Assembly: GCA_036023115.1 (NCBI GenBank)
Contig: JAYKKT010000064.1
Location: 6,252,001-6,316,000 of the forward strand
DNA from: Brasenia schreberi
Lineage: Eukaryota > Streptophyta > Magnoliopsida > Nymphaeales > Cabombaceae
Direction: 5' to 3'
DNA: 64,000 nt
Part shown: positions 37,501 to 48,865 of the stretch, in pieces
How positions within the stretch are numbered: position 1 is the stretch's first letter
How the letters are laid out: every line of letters begins with the position of its first letter
Program-made: the position numbers and the translations under genes
Notes under the pieces: generated by a model
What the model was told of the DNA's origin: nothing
Databases searched by the model: none
The model's input: the letters and a program-made list of their open reading frames with translations, nothing else

Positions 37501-40500
37501 TCACTTCCTTTTGTGTGGATATTCCACGCTTCAAAATCTGGTATCGATTTTGAAGTTCGGTCTTTTTGGATAAATGGGTCCGGATATGTGAAATTGATTG
37601 GTGTATTATGATGAAATTAGTATTTGTTTACCGTTTATGTGTTTTTGCTTTAATATAAAGTTGTGTACTTGCTATTGTCATATACTTATGTTAATTGATG
37701 TCTCACTTGTTCTAGCTTGAATATTATATATTATATACCCTATCAATGTCGTTACACCCAAAAATTTTGAAATTTGCCGTATCCCGCACCCGCACCCGTG
37801 TGACATAGACCTAAAAGTTGGCAACAGAAAGAAATGATTCCTCACAATTGTTATTTGTTCATAAATTATTCTTATTCAATAAAATTCTGATAAACTAACC
37901 CGAATTTATATGTTATGCGCATGCAACTTGCAATCCCATACGAGCATACTGGAGGATGTCTTGGGGAGAAGTGAAAGAGGTGAACAGTGGCCAAAACGAG
38001 CAAAAAATTGGCAAAAAAAGATATCGTATCACACGATACAGCATGATAACTTCGGTTAGAAGATTCAGAGGCATGTATTGTATCGTGGCGTTCCATGATA
38101 CGGTGCGATACAGATAACATTGGTGTTATGTTTTTAAAGTCTCTTGTCTTGTCAGATAATCTTTACACTCCAAAGAAGTTGAGGGAGGAACTTAATAAGG
38201 TGGTTAAGGATGTTAAACCTTCAAATATGGTCCAAATTCTTATAGGCAATGCATCTAATCAAAGATTAGCTGGAAAAGATTTGTGAAACACTTATGGTAC
38301 ATTTTGACGTTGTGTGCAGTTCATTGCTTGAACCTCATACTTTAGGGTATTTGTCAGTTGGATGAGACTAAGGCAGCAGTCAATTGCTGACAAGACATCA
38401 CAAAATTTATATAAATCAAGCACTTGTCGCAAGAATGATGGGGAGATACACTTGTGGAGCCGAACTTACTCGCAATTTAGCTACTCTTTACTACTAACTT
38501 CTTGTATGTGAAGAGAACTGTAAAGCAAAAGCAAGCAAGCATTGCAACAATTACCACTTAATAAGAGGAACCGTGTACAGAATATTCCAGGAAACAGTAT
38601 TTAGGAGAGTTTTTGGATGCATGCTATTATTTGTTGAAAATATCAATCACACTAGCAAAGGTTTGGGGGTGGATTGATAGTGAAGAGAAGCCCTCTATAT
38701 ATTATTTGTATGAAGCACAATGGATAGGGCAAAGGAGGCAATAGATATAATTTAAAGAAGACAACAATGTATAAGCCAGTGTGGGACATCATTGACAAGA
38801 GATGAAGTGCTAATTGTATCATCCTACTCATGAAGTCACTTATTACCTGAATCCGGCATTGAGATATTCAGCAACATTTAAGGAAGCGCAGTTCATAGAG
38901 GCATCATTGATTCCATAGCCAAATTGACCCTAACGATGAAGAAGCAGATGCCATACATCGAGATTTGGAGATGTATGATAATGCTCAAGGATTATTGTGT
39001 ATCCCTGCTATTTGGAATCATTCAACAATGTGGACAGGTAATTTCAAGTCGTAAAGTTTATAATTTTATATTTTTCTTCACATTATTATGAATTATGCTG
39101 CTAATTTTTTAATGATATACATATTTTTATTTTTTGCTTTGTTAGATGTGTGGTGGAAAATTGTTGGCACTGACTGCCCAAACCTGAGTGCTTTTGCTGC
39201 TAGGTTACTAGGTCAAACGTGTAGTGAAACCAGTTGAAGCATAAAAGAAATAATAAGTTAGTACATTATAACATGCGCCTTTATGAGAGGAATCTAATTA
39301 TTCAATAATCAATCGCAACTTTTGAAGTTTATTGTTAAATTTATGATTTTTCTTTTAAATTCTATATATCATAACTGTAGGCAATTGGAAAGGCATTTCA
39401 AGAACACATAAATGACCAATTTGATCCAATTAGCTTGGAAAACGTTGATATATTAGAGAATTGGATTGAAGAATAAGAATCAAGTGTGCTGACAAAAGAT
39501 GGAAAACAGATCAACTTGGAAGCCATACAATAGAATGAGGAAGATGATGAAGCAGTTCATTTTGATGATGATGGTGGTCACCATGATCAAGATTTCGCTA
39601 AGCTTGAGAATTTCTTAATGAGAATTCTGATTTTATTATTGGCATACATGTAAACCTTATAATCATCAACAAACATGAAAACTTGTAACCTTTAACTTTT
39701 AGGTTACGTGATATCACCATGAACAATAATATGCACTTTCTTTCATGTTCACTTATAACATAACTTGTTTGCTAGCTTAATTTAGTAGATTTTGGATTGC
39801 TACCACTTTGAATTTTGAATCTTGATTATTGTCACCGGTGATCAGCAGCTTGCTATTTATTAGCTTCTTAATGTCATTATTGCAAGTTGTGGCATGCTAC
39901 AATCGGTCTACAACAACAACAACTAAGCCTTTTCCCATACTAGATGGGGTCGGCTACATGGATTCTTTGTTTCCACAGAGCCCTATCATGTGCTATGTTA
40001 GCAGTTAACTCACAATAAGCTAGATCATTCTTCATTGTTTCTTTCCAACACTTTTGTGGTCTTCCTCTACCTCTTTTAATACTTTCAAAATCTAGTTTTT
40101 CTTTCGTACCTTCTTACATGTTCTTCTTTTGATCTTCTTTCTATATGTCCAAACCATCTTAAATGATATTCTCTCCTTTTATCATCTATTGGTGCCACTC
40201 CTAATTTGTTTCTAATAACCTCATTATGTATATGGTCTTTTCTTGTATGACCACTCATCCATCTCAACATCTTCATATGCTACAATCGGTCTAATTAGAT
40301 AATTTAGAGTTATTTGGAAATTTTTAGAAACCTTACTATCTTTTTCTGGATTTTTTGCATTTTTTTGCTTTTTAAAATGCAATGTGAGCAATACATTACA
40401 AATTACAATACAGATCTTTTCTCGGTTTTTAAAATTTTCTCATTTTCCTTGTTCTTTTTCTGGATTTTTTGCATTTTTGTGCTTCTTAAAATGCGATGTG

Positions 40501-43500
40501 AGCGATACATTACAATACAGATCGACCGTACCATACCTCAATAAAAAAATGACATAGGTTACATATCAGCTTTTCTGCGAGTGAAGCCCCCCCCCCCCTC
40601 CCCCTAGCAAAAAAAAGTAACTTCCATACATATACAACACATCAGCACTAATAGTTGATGACTAGATTAATACCTGTCCGAATGTCAAAAGAGACAAGAT
40701 CACCAGCCCCATTCCCTGTATGTATTGTATTTCCATCAGAATCTGCACTGACAACCTTAATTGGGGATTCCCGAAAATCAATGGTGCAAACAGGCCTTCT
40801 TTGGGCAGAAATGTCATAAAGGCAAACCTGTTTTGCAATGTACGGAAATGGAAATTAGTATGTCTCAGTTCGCCTCTGACCATCAAATGGATGTAACATA
40901 CAAATATATGAGAGAATAAAACTTAAAACAGAAAAAAAGATCCCAAGTTTCTAAATGAAATACAAATAGACTCCATTTTCCCCAATAATATAACATGAAC
41001 TGGCTCTTATAGGGATCATGACTGGACTTCACTAAGCCGTTCTTAAAAATATAGCCACAAAATATTGGCAGAAAGGAAAATATCACGTTCAATCAGCAGT
41101 GTTCATAATAGATCCCAAAGGAACAACCTAGAAATATCTTCATAAATCACACTTGACAAAATAATTCCTTGAATAACATATTAACCTAATGGAACAGTTA
41201 GCTAATATTTTTAGTTTTCGATTTACATTAAACACTAAGATTTTCTGGCAACTTTCCCAATGGTCATAATGTTGCAAAGCTGTTGCTAACGCTTCCTATG
41301 CACCAGAGATTATGATACTCCAGCCAAACTAAAAATGAGGACAACATGTGAACCAAAAGGAAAAGGCAAAAAACAAAAGAAAAATAGAACATAAATAGGA
41401 GGATAAATCGAGAAACATAAGAACCAACAAAACAAGTAAAGCAGAAAAAACATCAAATCAAACTCCATTTCTCAAAAAATAAGTAACCAAACAAAGCATA
41501 TATCAAAACCCCTAAAATTGGCATACATAACACAAGGACAATCTCCGCAGCCTATTAAATGAAACTAGAAACAGTACCTGATGCTGACAGGTTCCAGCCA
41601 CAACCTTTCTATGATCTTCTTTCTCAAGAAATGTCGCAGCAGTAAACCAAGGAGGTGTGTAGATTCTAAGACTATTAAGTGGAGGCTGTGATGGTAATAA
41701 CAAAGTGATCGCAACTGTAAATACAATAAACACACAGAAGGAAGATCTACAAAGCTAATAAGAATGAAACTCATAAGACAACACCTTCACAAAAGGGAAT
41801 TCTACCAAAAAATAATAAAGATTGACAACTTACAGCTTTGGCCATCCATGTCCTATTACATTCATTAAGATCCCAAACACTGATTTCAACACCCTTCCTA
41901 GTTTTGAGGAAAAAAAACCAAAAGGTCAGAATTCTACATGACCAACTATTATATTAATGTCTCCTAGGAGTTCCAAGAAACCCAAATCCAAATTCATGAA
42001 CGTGAAATGTTAATCATCAAATGTGAACACAGTTTGCATGAAATGCATCAGAAATATTTCTCCATGCACATTGACAACAAAGAACTAACCCTCCAATGAC
42101 AGAATGAGACTCGTTCCCATCCACTGCAAAACAACATACAGTACCGGAGCCACCTATAGTCCAGGTTCTTGTGATATCCTCATGGACGGATAAAGCATCA
42201 TCACTAAGAAAGTGGTTTAAGGATGCATTTCCTTTCTCTGTGCATGCAGCAAACATATTCGACCTACAAGAAGAACAAAAAGAATTCTATTAAAATGTGC
42301 AAACAAAAAGATATAGCTTAGCAAGGTACAATTCAGACACCTATAGGTATTCATTAGAGATGTAGCACCAAATCAACTGACTAAGAATAGGCCACTTGGT
42401 TCCATTCCATCCAGTAAACACTATTATCAATGTAAAGAACCAGATACATGTGTTCTGTTCTCACGTGCTTCTTTCCTCTTTTAGCTTTATGAGAGAAATG
42501 TCAACGTGTTTTAACCTTGAGAAGGGAAATGAGATTGCAGATTGCAAGGCAACAGAAAGATAGGTTGGAAAAAGTACATAACCAATTTAGCATAATTCAG
42601 CAGACCAAGTATTTTGTTTACCATTGAATATGAGAGAGAGAGAACCAGAAGATATTCCTATAGTCCGTGTTGCAAATAGAAATAAAGTACAATGCACTTT
42701 TTCAGAGTATTACAGTGTCAAGCCTGTAGGGGAAATAAAACCTGAAGATAAGATTTAAAGGAAAACAGACAGTTGTCTCTAGACATCTCTTTTTCTATAG
42801 TGTCCTTCAATGAATGAATATGAGAGAGAGAGAGAGAAGAGAGGACTGCCAATGGTAAGAACTAGCAACGAGCATAAAGAGGGCTCCCTTGCCTATCTGA
42901 GGCAGGGAGCCCAGGGAAAGGATCAATTTGACTCTATACAGCCCTGAAAAGGAATTGTAGCGCCATGTTCTTCAATTTTTCCAAAGGAGAGAATGGCCCT
43001 TTTCTTATACTTCTAATTGCAATAGACTTCTTTCAGGTCAAAAAGTGTGTATTTCTATCATGAGATGCCTAAGTCAATTTGCACCCAACCACATCAGCAT
43101 GCACGTTATAACCACATCCCTTTTCCTTCCTGCAAATACAGATTGCCAGCCACATCCTCAATATTGTATTATAGCGTGAAATTTTGCTGCATTTAGTGAA
43201 ATCAATGAAAAGGTGACAACTCTCAAGAAATATCAAAAGCTGACTATCAATATCAGATGCAATTTTATGTCACATGGTCATATACCTTGTATTGGTTTTG
43301 TTAGTCAAAAGATGCATGATTCTACCTTAAAGAAACCACATCTTAAGTGCTTTAATCCTTGACAGTTGACACAACTTTGTTAATGTACACACATAATTTA
43401 CTAGAAGATAATGATCTAATCTGCAACCAAGAAACAAAAGAGTATCCGAGTGACAAGAAAACCATACTTGAGAATCTGACATTGTTTTGAGTGAAATAAA

Positions 43501-44606
43501 TAGCCTCTCAATGCAACCTGTGGTTACACCATATCTAAAGTTGAACCTATCCTGTACCAGAAAGGTTCGCCTGTCCACCTTTTATTTTTATTTTTTCACT
43601 TGTTTCTTTCACGTCTAGACTATTTCTGCTGGTTTCCTAATCAAATATGAGATTTTTCTTTACAACCTAGCCATCATATCTAAGGGATTAATATATCCAT
43701 CAAAACACTCTACCAAGAATGACACATGCCCACACATGCAACGTAGGAAAGATAAGAATAAAAAGATGGAACAAGAATATAGACATCAAAGAACCTGATT
43801 GACATGGAAACAACAAGTGTATTTCGAAACCCCCCCAGAGGAAACCTCTACGACCGTACGAACCTTCTTTTGAACAAATGCAGGCCCACAATAGGGTCAA
43901 CCTCTGACTTTGATCCATTCAGCTGTTGACTACCATCAGCATCTACAATTTTTGTTGAACTTTTAACCGCTCCGTCTCGAGCATTGAGTACCTCGACCTA
44001 ATAATGATGAAGGACAGTTTAAGAAATAAGCCCTATATGATTACATCTCCACAAACATGTGCAAACAAAATGCATCTCCACGGAGACACTTACCTCCCCG
44101 TTTTTCCTTGCCACCGCCAGGAGCTGCGAAACCATTAAGTTCTCACAGATAAGAAAGGGCCCTCTAGTTTGCAAATAAATGAAACGTGGTGAAAAGAGAA
44201 ATAAGAGAAAAAAACAGCATAAAGGGCATCAAGCGTCAAGCAAAAGTGCGACAAGGGGCTACAAAACTTACAGGATTGTTTGGGAAGTCGGCGAAAGACG
44301 CAACAAGAACAGACCGAGAAGGATCGGGAACGCCCCATCTATCCACCACCTGGGGTATTCCATTGAAGCTGTGCGACTCGACGACTGCCAAAACCCCGAT
44401 AGATGAACAGTGAAGTTAGAAACGAACGAAAGATCGACTGAAACTTCTCTTATTTTGGTTTCGCAATGAATTTGGGATTGAAATTGGTTCTAGTGTTTCC
44501 AGAGTGTCTCGGGTTTATGCTCACCTTTGAGAAGACCTAAGACGTCGGACGTGATTGAACGAAGCGGCGGGCAACCGGCGCACACCGTCGAGATGGTTCG
44601 AGGCAT
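31511..44606 (-). CDS. WDR74: WDR74/NSA1-like WD40 ribosome-biogenesis protein, intact
   Basis: A complete minus-strand gene of twelve exons: 44606-44525, 44384-44272, 44123-44094, 43997-43864, 42263-42090, 41897-41834, 41685-41578, 40827-40674, 34664-34575, 33948-33893, 32367-32310, 31674-31511. All borders are GT-AG and the exons join in one frame of 409 codons including TAA. The protein starts MPRTISTVCAGCPPLRSI, has NPLLAVARKNGEVEVLNARD, WD-type strands GVEISVWDLN, VCLYDIS, GAGDLVSFDIRTG, LDRYLRFWDVKT, and a basic tail KKAKLKSKRRAAD. Yeast Nsa1 and human WDR74 are seven-bladed propellers acting in nucleolar 60S maturation; the Lys/Arg tail fits nucleolar targeting. The length (408 aa) fits the family. 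Intron 8 is 6 kb, swollen by nested transposons. This is the only undamaged host gene in the window. Confidence 0.92.
32880..33150. repeat. Diverged direct repeat in WDR74 intron 10
   Basis: Blocks at about 32880-32955 and 33065-33150 share TACGAGGAAGTCA, CCTAATCACC, GTGCCC, TTT and GTTTC[AG]TGTG in the same order. The 134-codon open frame across them is not conserved between copies, which argues against coding. Confidence 0.6.
35504..36143 (+). mobile_element. RTE-like LINE, short, with 15-bp duplication
   Basis: The element spans 35519-36128 and is flanked by AAGAGGCAAATTGTT (35504-35518 and 36129-36143). It retains the last part of the ORF, open for 176 codons to the TAG at 36089-36091: FYGSECWAVN, MKMLRWMSGHTRKDRIHNEV, RGRGRPQKCWKETIKND. 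The 3' signature CATCTAGTATGGGAAAAGGC is followed by a GTTGTTTG tail. It lies in WDR74 intron 8, inside an older hAT-like relic. Confidence 0.92.
36257..38122. mobile_element. Non-autonomous hAT element carrying a captured RRM exon
   Basis: The ends CAGTGTTGTTCGACGCATAT and, inverted, CAATGTTATCTGTATCGCAC form hAT-like terminal repeats, continued inward by shared CCACGATAC. The flanks GTCTTATG (36249-36256) and GTGTTATG (38123-38130) match at 7 of 8 bases. Both ends are packed with GTATCG words, likely subterminal binding sites. Inside, the minus strand has the acidic C-terminal end of a hAT transposase (about 36720-36490: ILEEWIMEDNEENVLLTEED) and, separately, an RNA-recognition-motif exon (37485-37270). 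This is a 1866-bp Pack-type candidate inserted into another hAT relic within WDR74 intron 8. Confidence 0.72.
37165..37488 (-). pseudogene. Captured RRM exon of an hnRNP-like gene
   Basis: The protein reads FSIFIDGVSWEIMEDKLKEY, FGNYGEITHVVIMGDKVTS, LRGFNFIVFADHSLFDRV, then DKYTIDGRTV. This is the first RRM of plant hnRNP A/B-like (RNP1-type) proteins, with the RNP2 (IFIDGV) and RNP1 (RGFNFIVF) motifs recognisable. Similarity ends exactly at DGRT, followed by GTGAGT, a plant splice donor at the expected exon end. That points to capture of genomic DNA rather than of a spliced transcript. The frame stays open for 107 codons but has no proper start context or second RRM. Confidence 0.8.
39911..40276 (-). 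mobile_element. RTE-like LINE, 366-bp 5'-truncated copy
   Basis: Flanked by a perfect 17-bp duplication, ATGCTACAATCGGTCTA, at 39894-39910 and 40277-40293. It contains only the 3' tail (CAACAACAACAACTAAGCC on the plus strand) and the last part of the ORF up to MKMLRWMSGHTRKD. It is the shortest clean copy and lies in WDR74 intron 8. Confidence 0.93.
42264..43863 (-). other. WDR74 intron 4, nothing recognised
   Basis: A 1.6-kb intron between exons 4 and 5. Apart from short GA tracts near 42630 and 42820 I see no transposon, gene or structured RNA. Confidence 0.55.
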
Positions 44607-44853
44607 TATGACGCAGGAGGCGGGAGACGACGGCGTCACCCGGCGGCGGTCAATGAAGGCGGGATTCCAAAAGGGGTTTAAGGTTTAGTATCAGGGACAG
44701 ACGCGTGTCTCCGGCGGACTCAAAACTTATCATACGTGTTCTACAATTATTTCCACGAAAGCGACACGATTTTCTGCTTTTCCAATTTGGAGTGGAGTCG
44801 GGTCCGGGTCAACACGTACCTGTCATCATTACATATGAAGGCACGACACGTGC

Positions 44854-44885
<32 letters not shown>

Positions 44886-44898
44886 GGGGGGGGGAGGG
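44854..44898. repeat. Compound microsatellite (AT)n(GA)n(G)n
   Basis: An AT run, then a GA run, then an interrupted G run, in the WDR74 upstream region. Confidence 0.9.
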
Positions 44899-45054
44899 GA
44901 GAGATGAAATCATATTATGCATCTACGCTCACTCATTCTCGTTCGTTGTTTTAGGCGGAACGAGTTTAATTTAATTTTTTTTAAAGTTTTACAAAGTATA
45001 AAATACATTATTGTTATATGCTTTTTTAAGTAGGACACGGGTGGGTAATATGAA

Positions 45055-45350
45055 CACAATATCTATAATATATATAAAGAGAAAGGTAGTGGTAAATATT
45101 CAAACTCTACTTGTGCTTAAATCTATTTTATCATTTCAATTGTTTGATCTTTAAGATAAACAATTAAAATGATAAAAAAACATTTAATAAATTTGATATA
45201 TTAAATGTAATGTATAAAAGTAAACATAACTTTTCATTTATATCTTCACTGATGATCATGCTAACCAAATAGTGGAAATATTAGGGTACATCGGAGCATG
45301 GATACCATTTGAGCATTTAAGACTATATCTATATATATAATTTGTAGTAA
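45055..45350. mobile_element. MITE-like module A
   Basis: It begins ATATATATAAAGAGAAAGG and ends in CTATATCTATATATATAA. The core shares ordered blocks with the modules at 47481, 47775 and 48240: TCAATTGTTTGATCTTTA, TGATAAAAAAACATTTAATA, GATATATTAAATGTAA, then GATCATGCTAACCAAATAGT, GGAAATATTAGGGTACAT and GAGCATG. There is no coding capacity. Confidence 0.6.
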
Positions 45351-45535
45351 AGGTTTAAATATCATATGTGTTCAAATATACTCAAACATTTCCACCATTT
45401 GATTAGCACGATAAAAAAATTTATTTAAACTAAAAGTATCTTTTATTCTATTTTAAATGTTTTTCTTTATCACCTTGAAATCTTCAAAATCTAACCGTCG
45501 AAATGATATATATATAAGAGTTGCTTGGATATTTT
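45345..45535. mobile_element. MITE-like module, inverted partner of module A
   Basis: Read on the minus strand it gives CTCTTATATATATATCATTT, then TGATAAAGAAAAACATTTAA, ATCGTGCTAATCAAATGGT and GGAAATGTTTGAGTATATTT. This is the same block order as module A, which ends where this one begins, so the two lie as an inverted pair. Confidence 0.55.
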
Positions 45536-47345
45536 TTATGCCAACCTTCACAAATGAGAGAGAAAAGCAAAAAAAAAAAAACTTCTTCTACTTTTATTTA
45601 AAAGATTGATATGCCCACACCATTTTTACTATACACACACTCCTATTTTGCATCTTTTCCAAAATACACCAAATTATTTTCAGTAATTACCAAAATACAC
45701 TTCATGGAGGAAATGGATACTTTTCTCTCCTCATGCGTGAAACATATTATTGTTCTTATTTTCGATCATTCTTACTTCCATTCTTTGCTCATCCAATTAT
45801 TATAACCACTTATTACTCGATCTACAACCATTTAAGTAAAAAGATGTATTAAAATTCATCAAAAAGGATGGAAACATGAGATTTAGAGAAAATAGATAAG
45901 AAAAGAAAAAAGGATTTCTTCGACCGATTTAAAAAGAGATTCGTCGATTTATCAAGATATGTTGTTGATTTTGTATTGTTTTTTACTTTTCAATCGCTTT
46001 AATGTATTTTTCACTCAATTTGTCAAAGAAGAAAATATCGGTGTTTTTATAGAAAAACGACGGAGACGAGTCCCAAGTGTGTTGCCCGCGTGAGGAAGAC
46101 GTGCGTAGGTTGCGTCTCTTGCAATTTTTTATCAATACACAAACACCTCATAAATTTTCTTTTTGCTATATAGATATAAATGATAGAACACGAGTACAAG
46201 AGTGTAATGTCATTGTTTCATGTAAAAGATGCAACATTGTGTCGTATGAAGGATTCTCTATATACGACAATGAGGAGAAGAAAAAATTGATCATTTCCGT
46301 TATGAGAATGATACATTAACTTCAAAAACTGAGATCGATATTACAAACAATGAGGATGAGGGATCTCATGATATATTGGTATTACTCGTAAGCTTTAAAA
46401 GTCACATTACCTATAAGATCTAAGAGGAATATATAATTTCTAACTTTAGTGTAATTTTATATTCGATATCAATACTCTCTATTCCAATTGATTATGCAAA
46501 TATATATCTGTATACAATATGTGGTAAGAGTTCATACACACTATACTATTGGCAAAGCATGACCAATAAAAATGAATGATGTGAAATCCGATAATTGGAT
46601 TGAGATTGTAAATATAAGTGGGTTAACTGGATAAAATGTTTTTTTATATGAAGTGATAGATCATTCATTACTAACTACTTTTATCAAGCATTAAGAATCG
46701 AATACAAACAACTTTCACATGTCATAGAGTAAAATAACCATCACACTTAACGATGTATACGATATACTTGATCTTTGAATGAAGGGGATACGGCATATGC
46801 ATGTCTCACCTTAAGTGGGGGGCGTGGTTCCGATATGTCTCTTCTTAAAGGAGAGCATGGCCCAACCACGTTTCTCCATAAAGAGAGATATGTTTGTAAC
46901 ATATTTTTGATATGAGATTTCGGTGATCCCTTAGATTTTACCCAAAATGTAAATCATCTTCAAACATTGAAAAAAATCAGGCAACCAATGAATATATAAT
47001 GATCACACTAAAAACTAACATTTCAAATTCAATAAATATAAAGAAAAATCGATCGAATCCATCGTCTCCTCTATTTTCTTTTATGTTTTTCTTCTTTGTT
47101 AGTTCATTTGATTGCAACTAGGTTTAGAAGTAACTTATCAGTGATAGTTATTGTAAATAATCCTCTCCACTTCTAAATGGATGAAAATCACTTGCCGGAG
47201 GAAGAAGGTGAAATCACTCACATTTGTTGTAGAAAAGAGAAACTTTTATACCTTAACTTTTAATATTGACCACTTATAGCCCTTGATGAGATGATTGAGA
47301 TCGGTTTTTATAGAACTTACATATAAATATAAATGGATCCTCCAA

Positions 47346-47755
<410 letters not shown>

Positions 47756-47801
<46 letters not shown>

Positions 47802-48032
47802 ATAGTCCATGTGCATACTCCATTCATGCTCAATACACTATCATTCAACACTTCGATCTTTGCGATGGATACATGAAAATTGAAAAAACACTTAAAAGCA
47901 CATGATATATTAAATGCAAAGTACATAGAGTCAAATGATATTTTCACTTTTAAGTTTAAGTATCTACCTTTAATCATGTCAACCAAACAATAGAATTTTA
48001 TAAATGGGTTTCAACATGGGTGATCGTGCCAT

Positions 48033-48087
<55 letters not shown>
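47756..48087. mobile_element. MITE-like module C with TA/GA ends
   Basis: It starts with a TA run and a GA run (47756-47800), then AATAGTCCATGTGCATACTC, CATTCATGCTCAA. The core has GATATATTAAATGCAAAGTA and TAATCATGTCAACCAAACAA, and it ends in a long TA run (48036-48087). It abuts module B and shares the TA/GA junction with it. Confidence 0.6.
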
Positions 48088-48089
<2 letters not shown>

Positions 48090-48239
48090 TAGAAACATAT
48101 TAAACTGAAGCAAACTTATTTAATGATTATGTTATATAGATTATATGTGTATTTATAGGTATATACATGCTTTTATTGTGGATTATATATATCGATGAAC
48201 AAATCAAACTAAACCAAACTTACTAAAATGAGTACATTG

Positions 48240-48480
48240 CATTAATTATATATAGGGGGGCAAAGAGCATAGTCCATGCACAATCTCATTCATGCTGAAA
48301 TCTACTTAATCTATTGTTGAAATCAATAATTGTGATCTTAAGCAAAAGCAAAATAGTATCGAGTGCATCAAAGTACAACAATATATATTTATTTTCTTAA
48401 TTCAAAACATAATTGTTGATATCAACCATCAAACATCAAGATCTTTAAGGTATACATTTACCACATTCTCTCTCTATGTA
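48240..48480. mobile_element. MITE-like module D
   Basis: It starts TATATATAGGGGGGCAAAGA, followed by GCATAGTCCATGCACAATCT and CATTCATGCTGAAATC, close to module C. It ends in ACATTCTCTCTCTATGTATG. Confidence 0.55.
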
Positions 48481-48574
48481 TGTGTGCACGTATACATTTC
48501 TATGTACTCAGCTTGAACCCAATCTGGTTAGCTCTGGGCTTTAAAGATACAAAACTTGTGTTGGGTCTCACCAA

Positions 48575-48665
48575 GATCATTAGCTTAATGGCACGACACT
48601 CTGGTGCAGTTGCCCCCAGTGGGGAGTTAGCTCCCACAAGGTGCATGTGTGTGTGCGTGTTAATC
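48575..48665 (+). mobile_element. SINE, tRNA-derived, family A
   Basis: The plus strand reads TTAGCTTAATGGCACGACAC, then CCCAGTGGGGAGTTAGCTCC, CACAAGGTGCATG and a TG run. It is colinear with the inverted copies at 13387 and 59400, with A-box-like and altered B-box-like blocks. Confidence 0.55.
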
Positions 48666-48865
48666 TTCGGCCTATGATTGGGTTGTGTAAACTTGCTTTT
48701 GACGTGAACCCGAAGACACAAGACATCAACCTGATTTGCCACCCCTAACTAAGTCTAGTCACATGAGACAAAAGATCTTCTAAGGAGATCTTTGGTATTA
48801 TGATAGCCTGCTCTTGTCCCCTTACGAAACTTTCATTATTGGGTTAGCCATATACTTCACATAGT

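Larger units (their letters stand above)
36144..39660 (+). pseudogene. hAT-type transposase relic (DUF659 and hAT dimerisation)
   Basis: The plus strand contains a decayed hAT transposase. Near 36210 it reads TSCNIMANGWTDN, the family TGCTIMSDGWTD motif. After an insertion it resumes with VMFLKSLVLSDN, KKLREELNKVVKDVKPSNMVQI and NASNQRLAGKDL (38130-38285). Further on are ARMMGRYTCGAELTRNLAT (38430-38490), KPVWDIIDKR (38770-38805) and the C-terminal dimerisation part PNLSAFAARLLGQTCSETS (39178-39235), AFQEHINDQFDPISLENVDI, ending in an acidic tail near 39550. Stops and frameshifts abound. The piece just left of the LINE (35430-35503) may belong to it. It is split by the element at 36257-38122. 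Confidence 0.75.

Noticed and set aside
44179..44413. Two lysine-rich plus-strand frames of 75 codons
   Set aside because: They are antisense shadows of WDR74 exon 2 and its intron.
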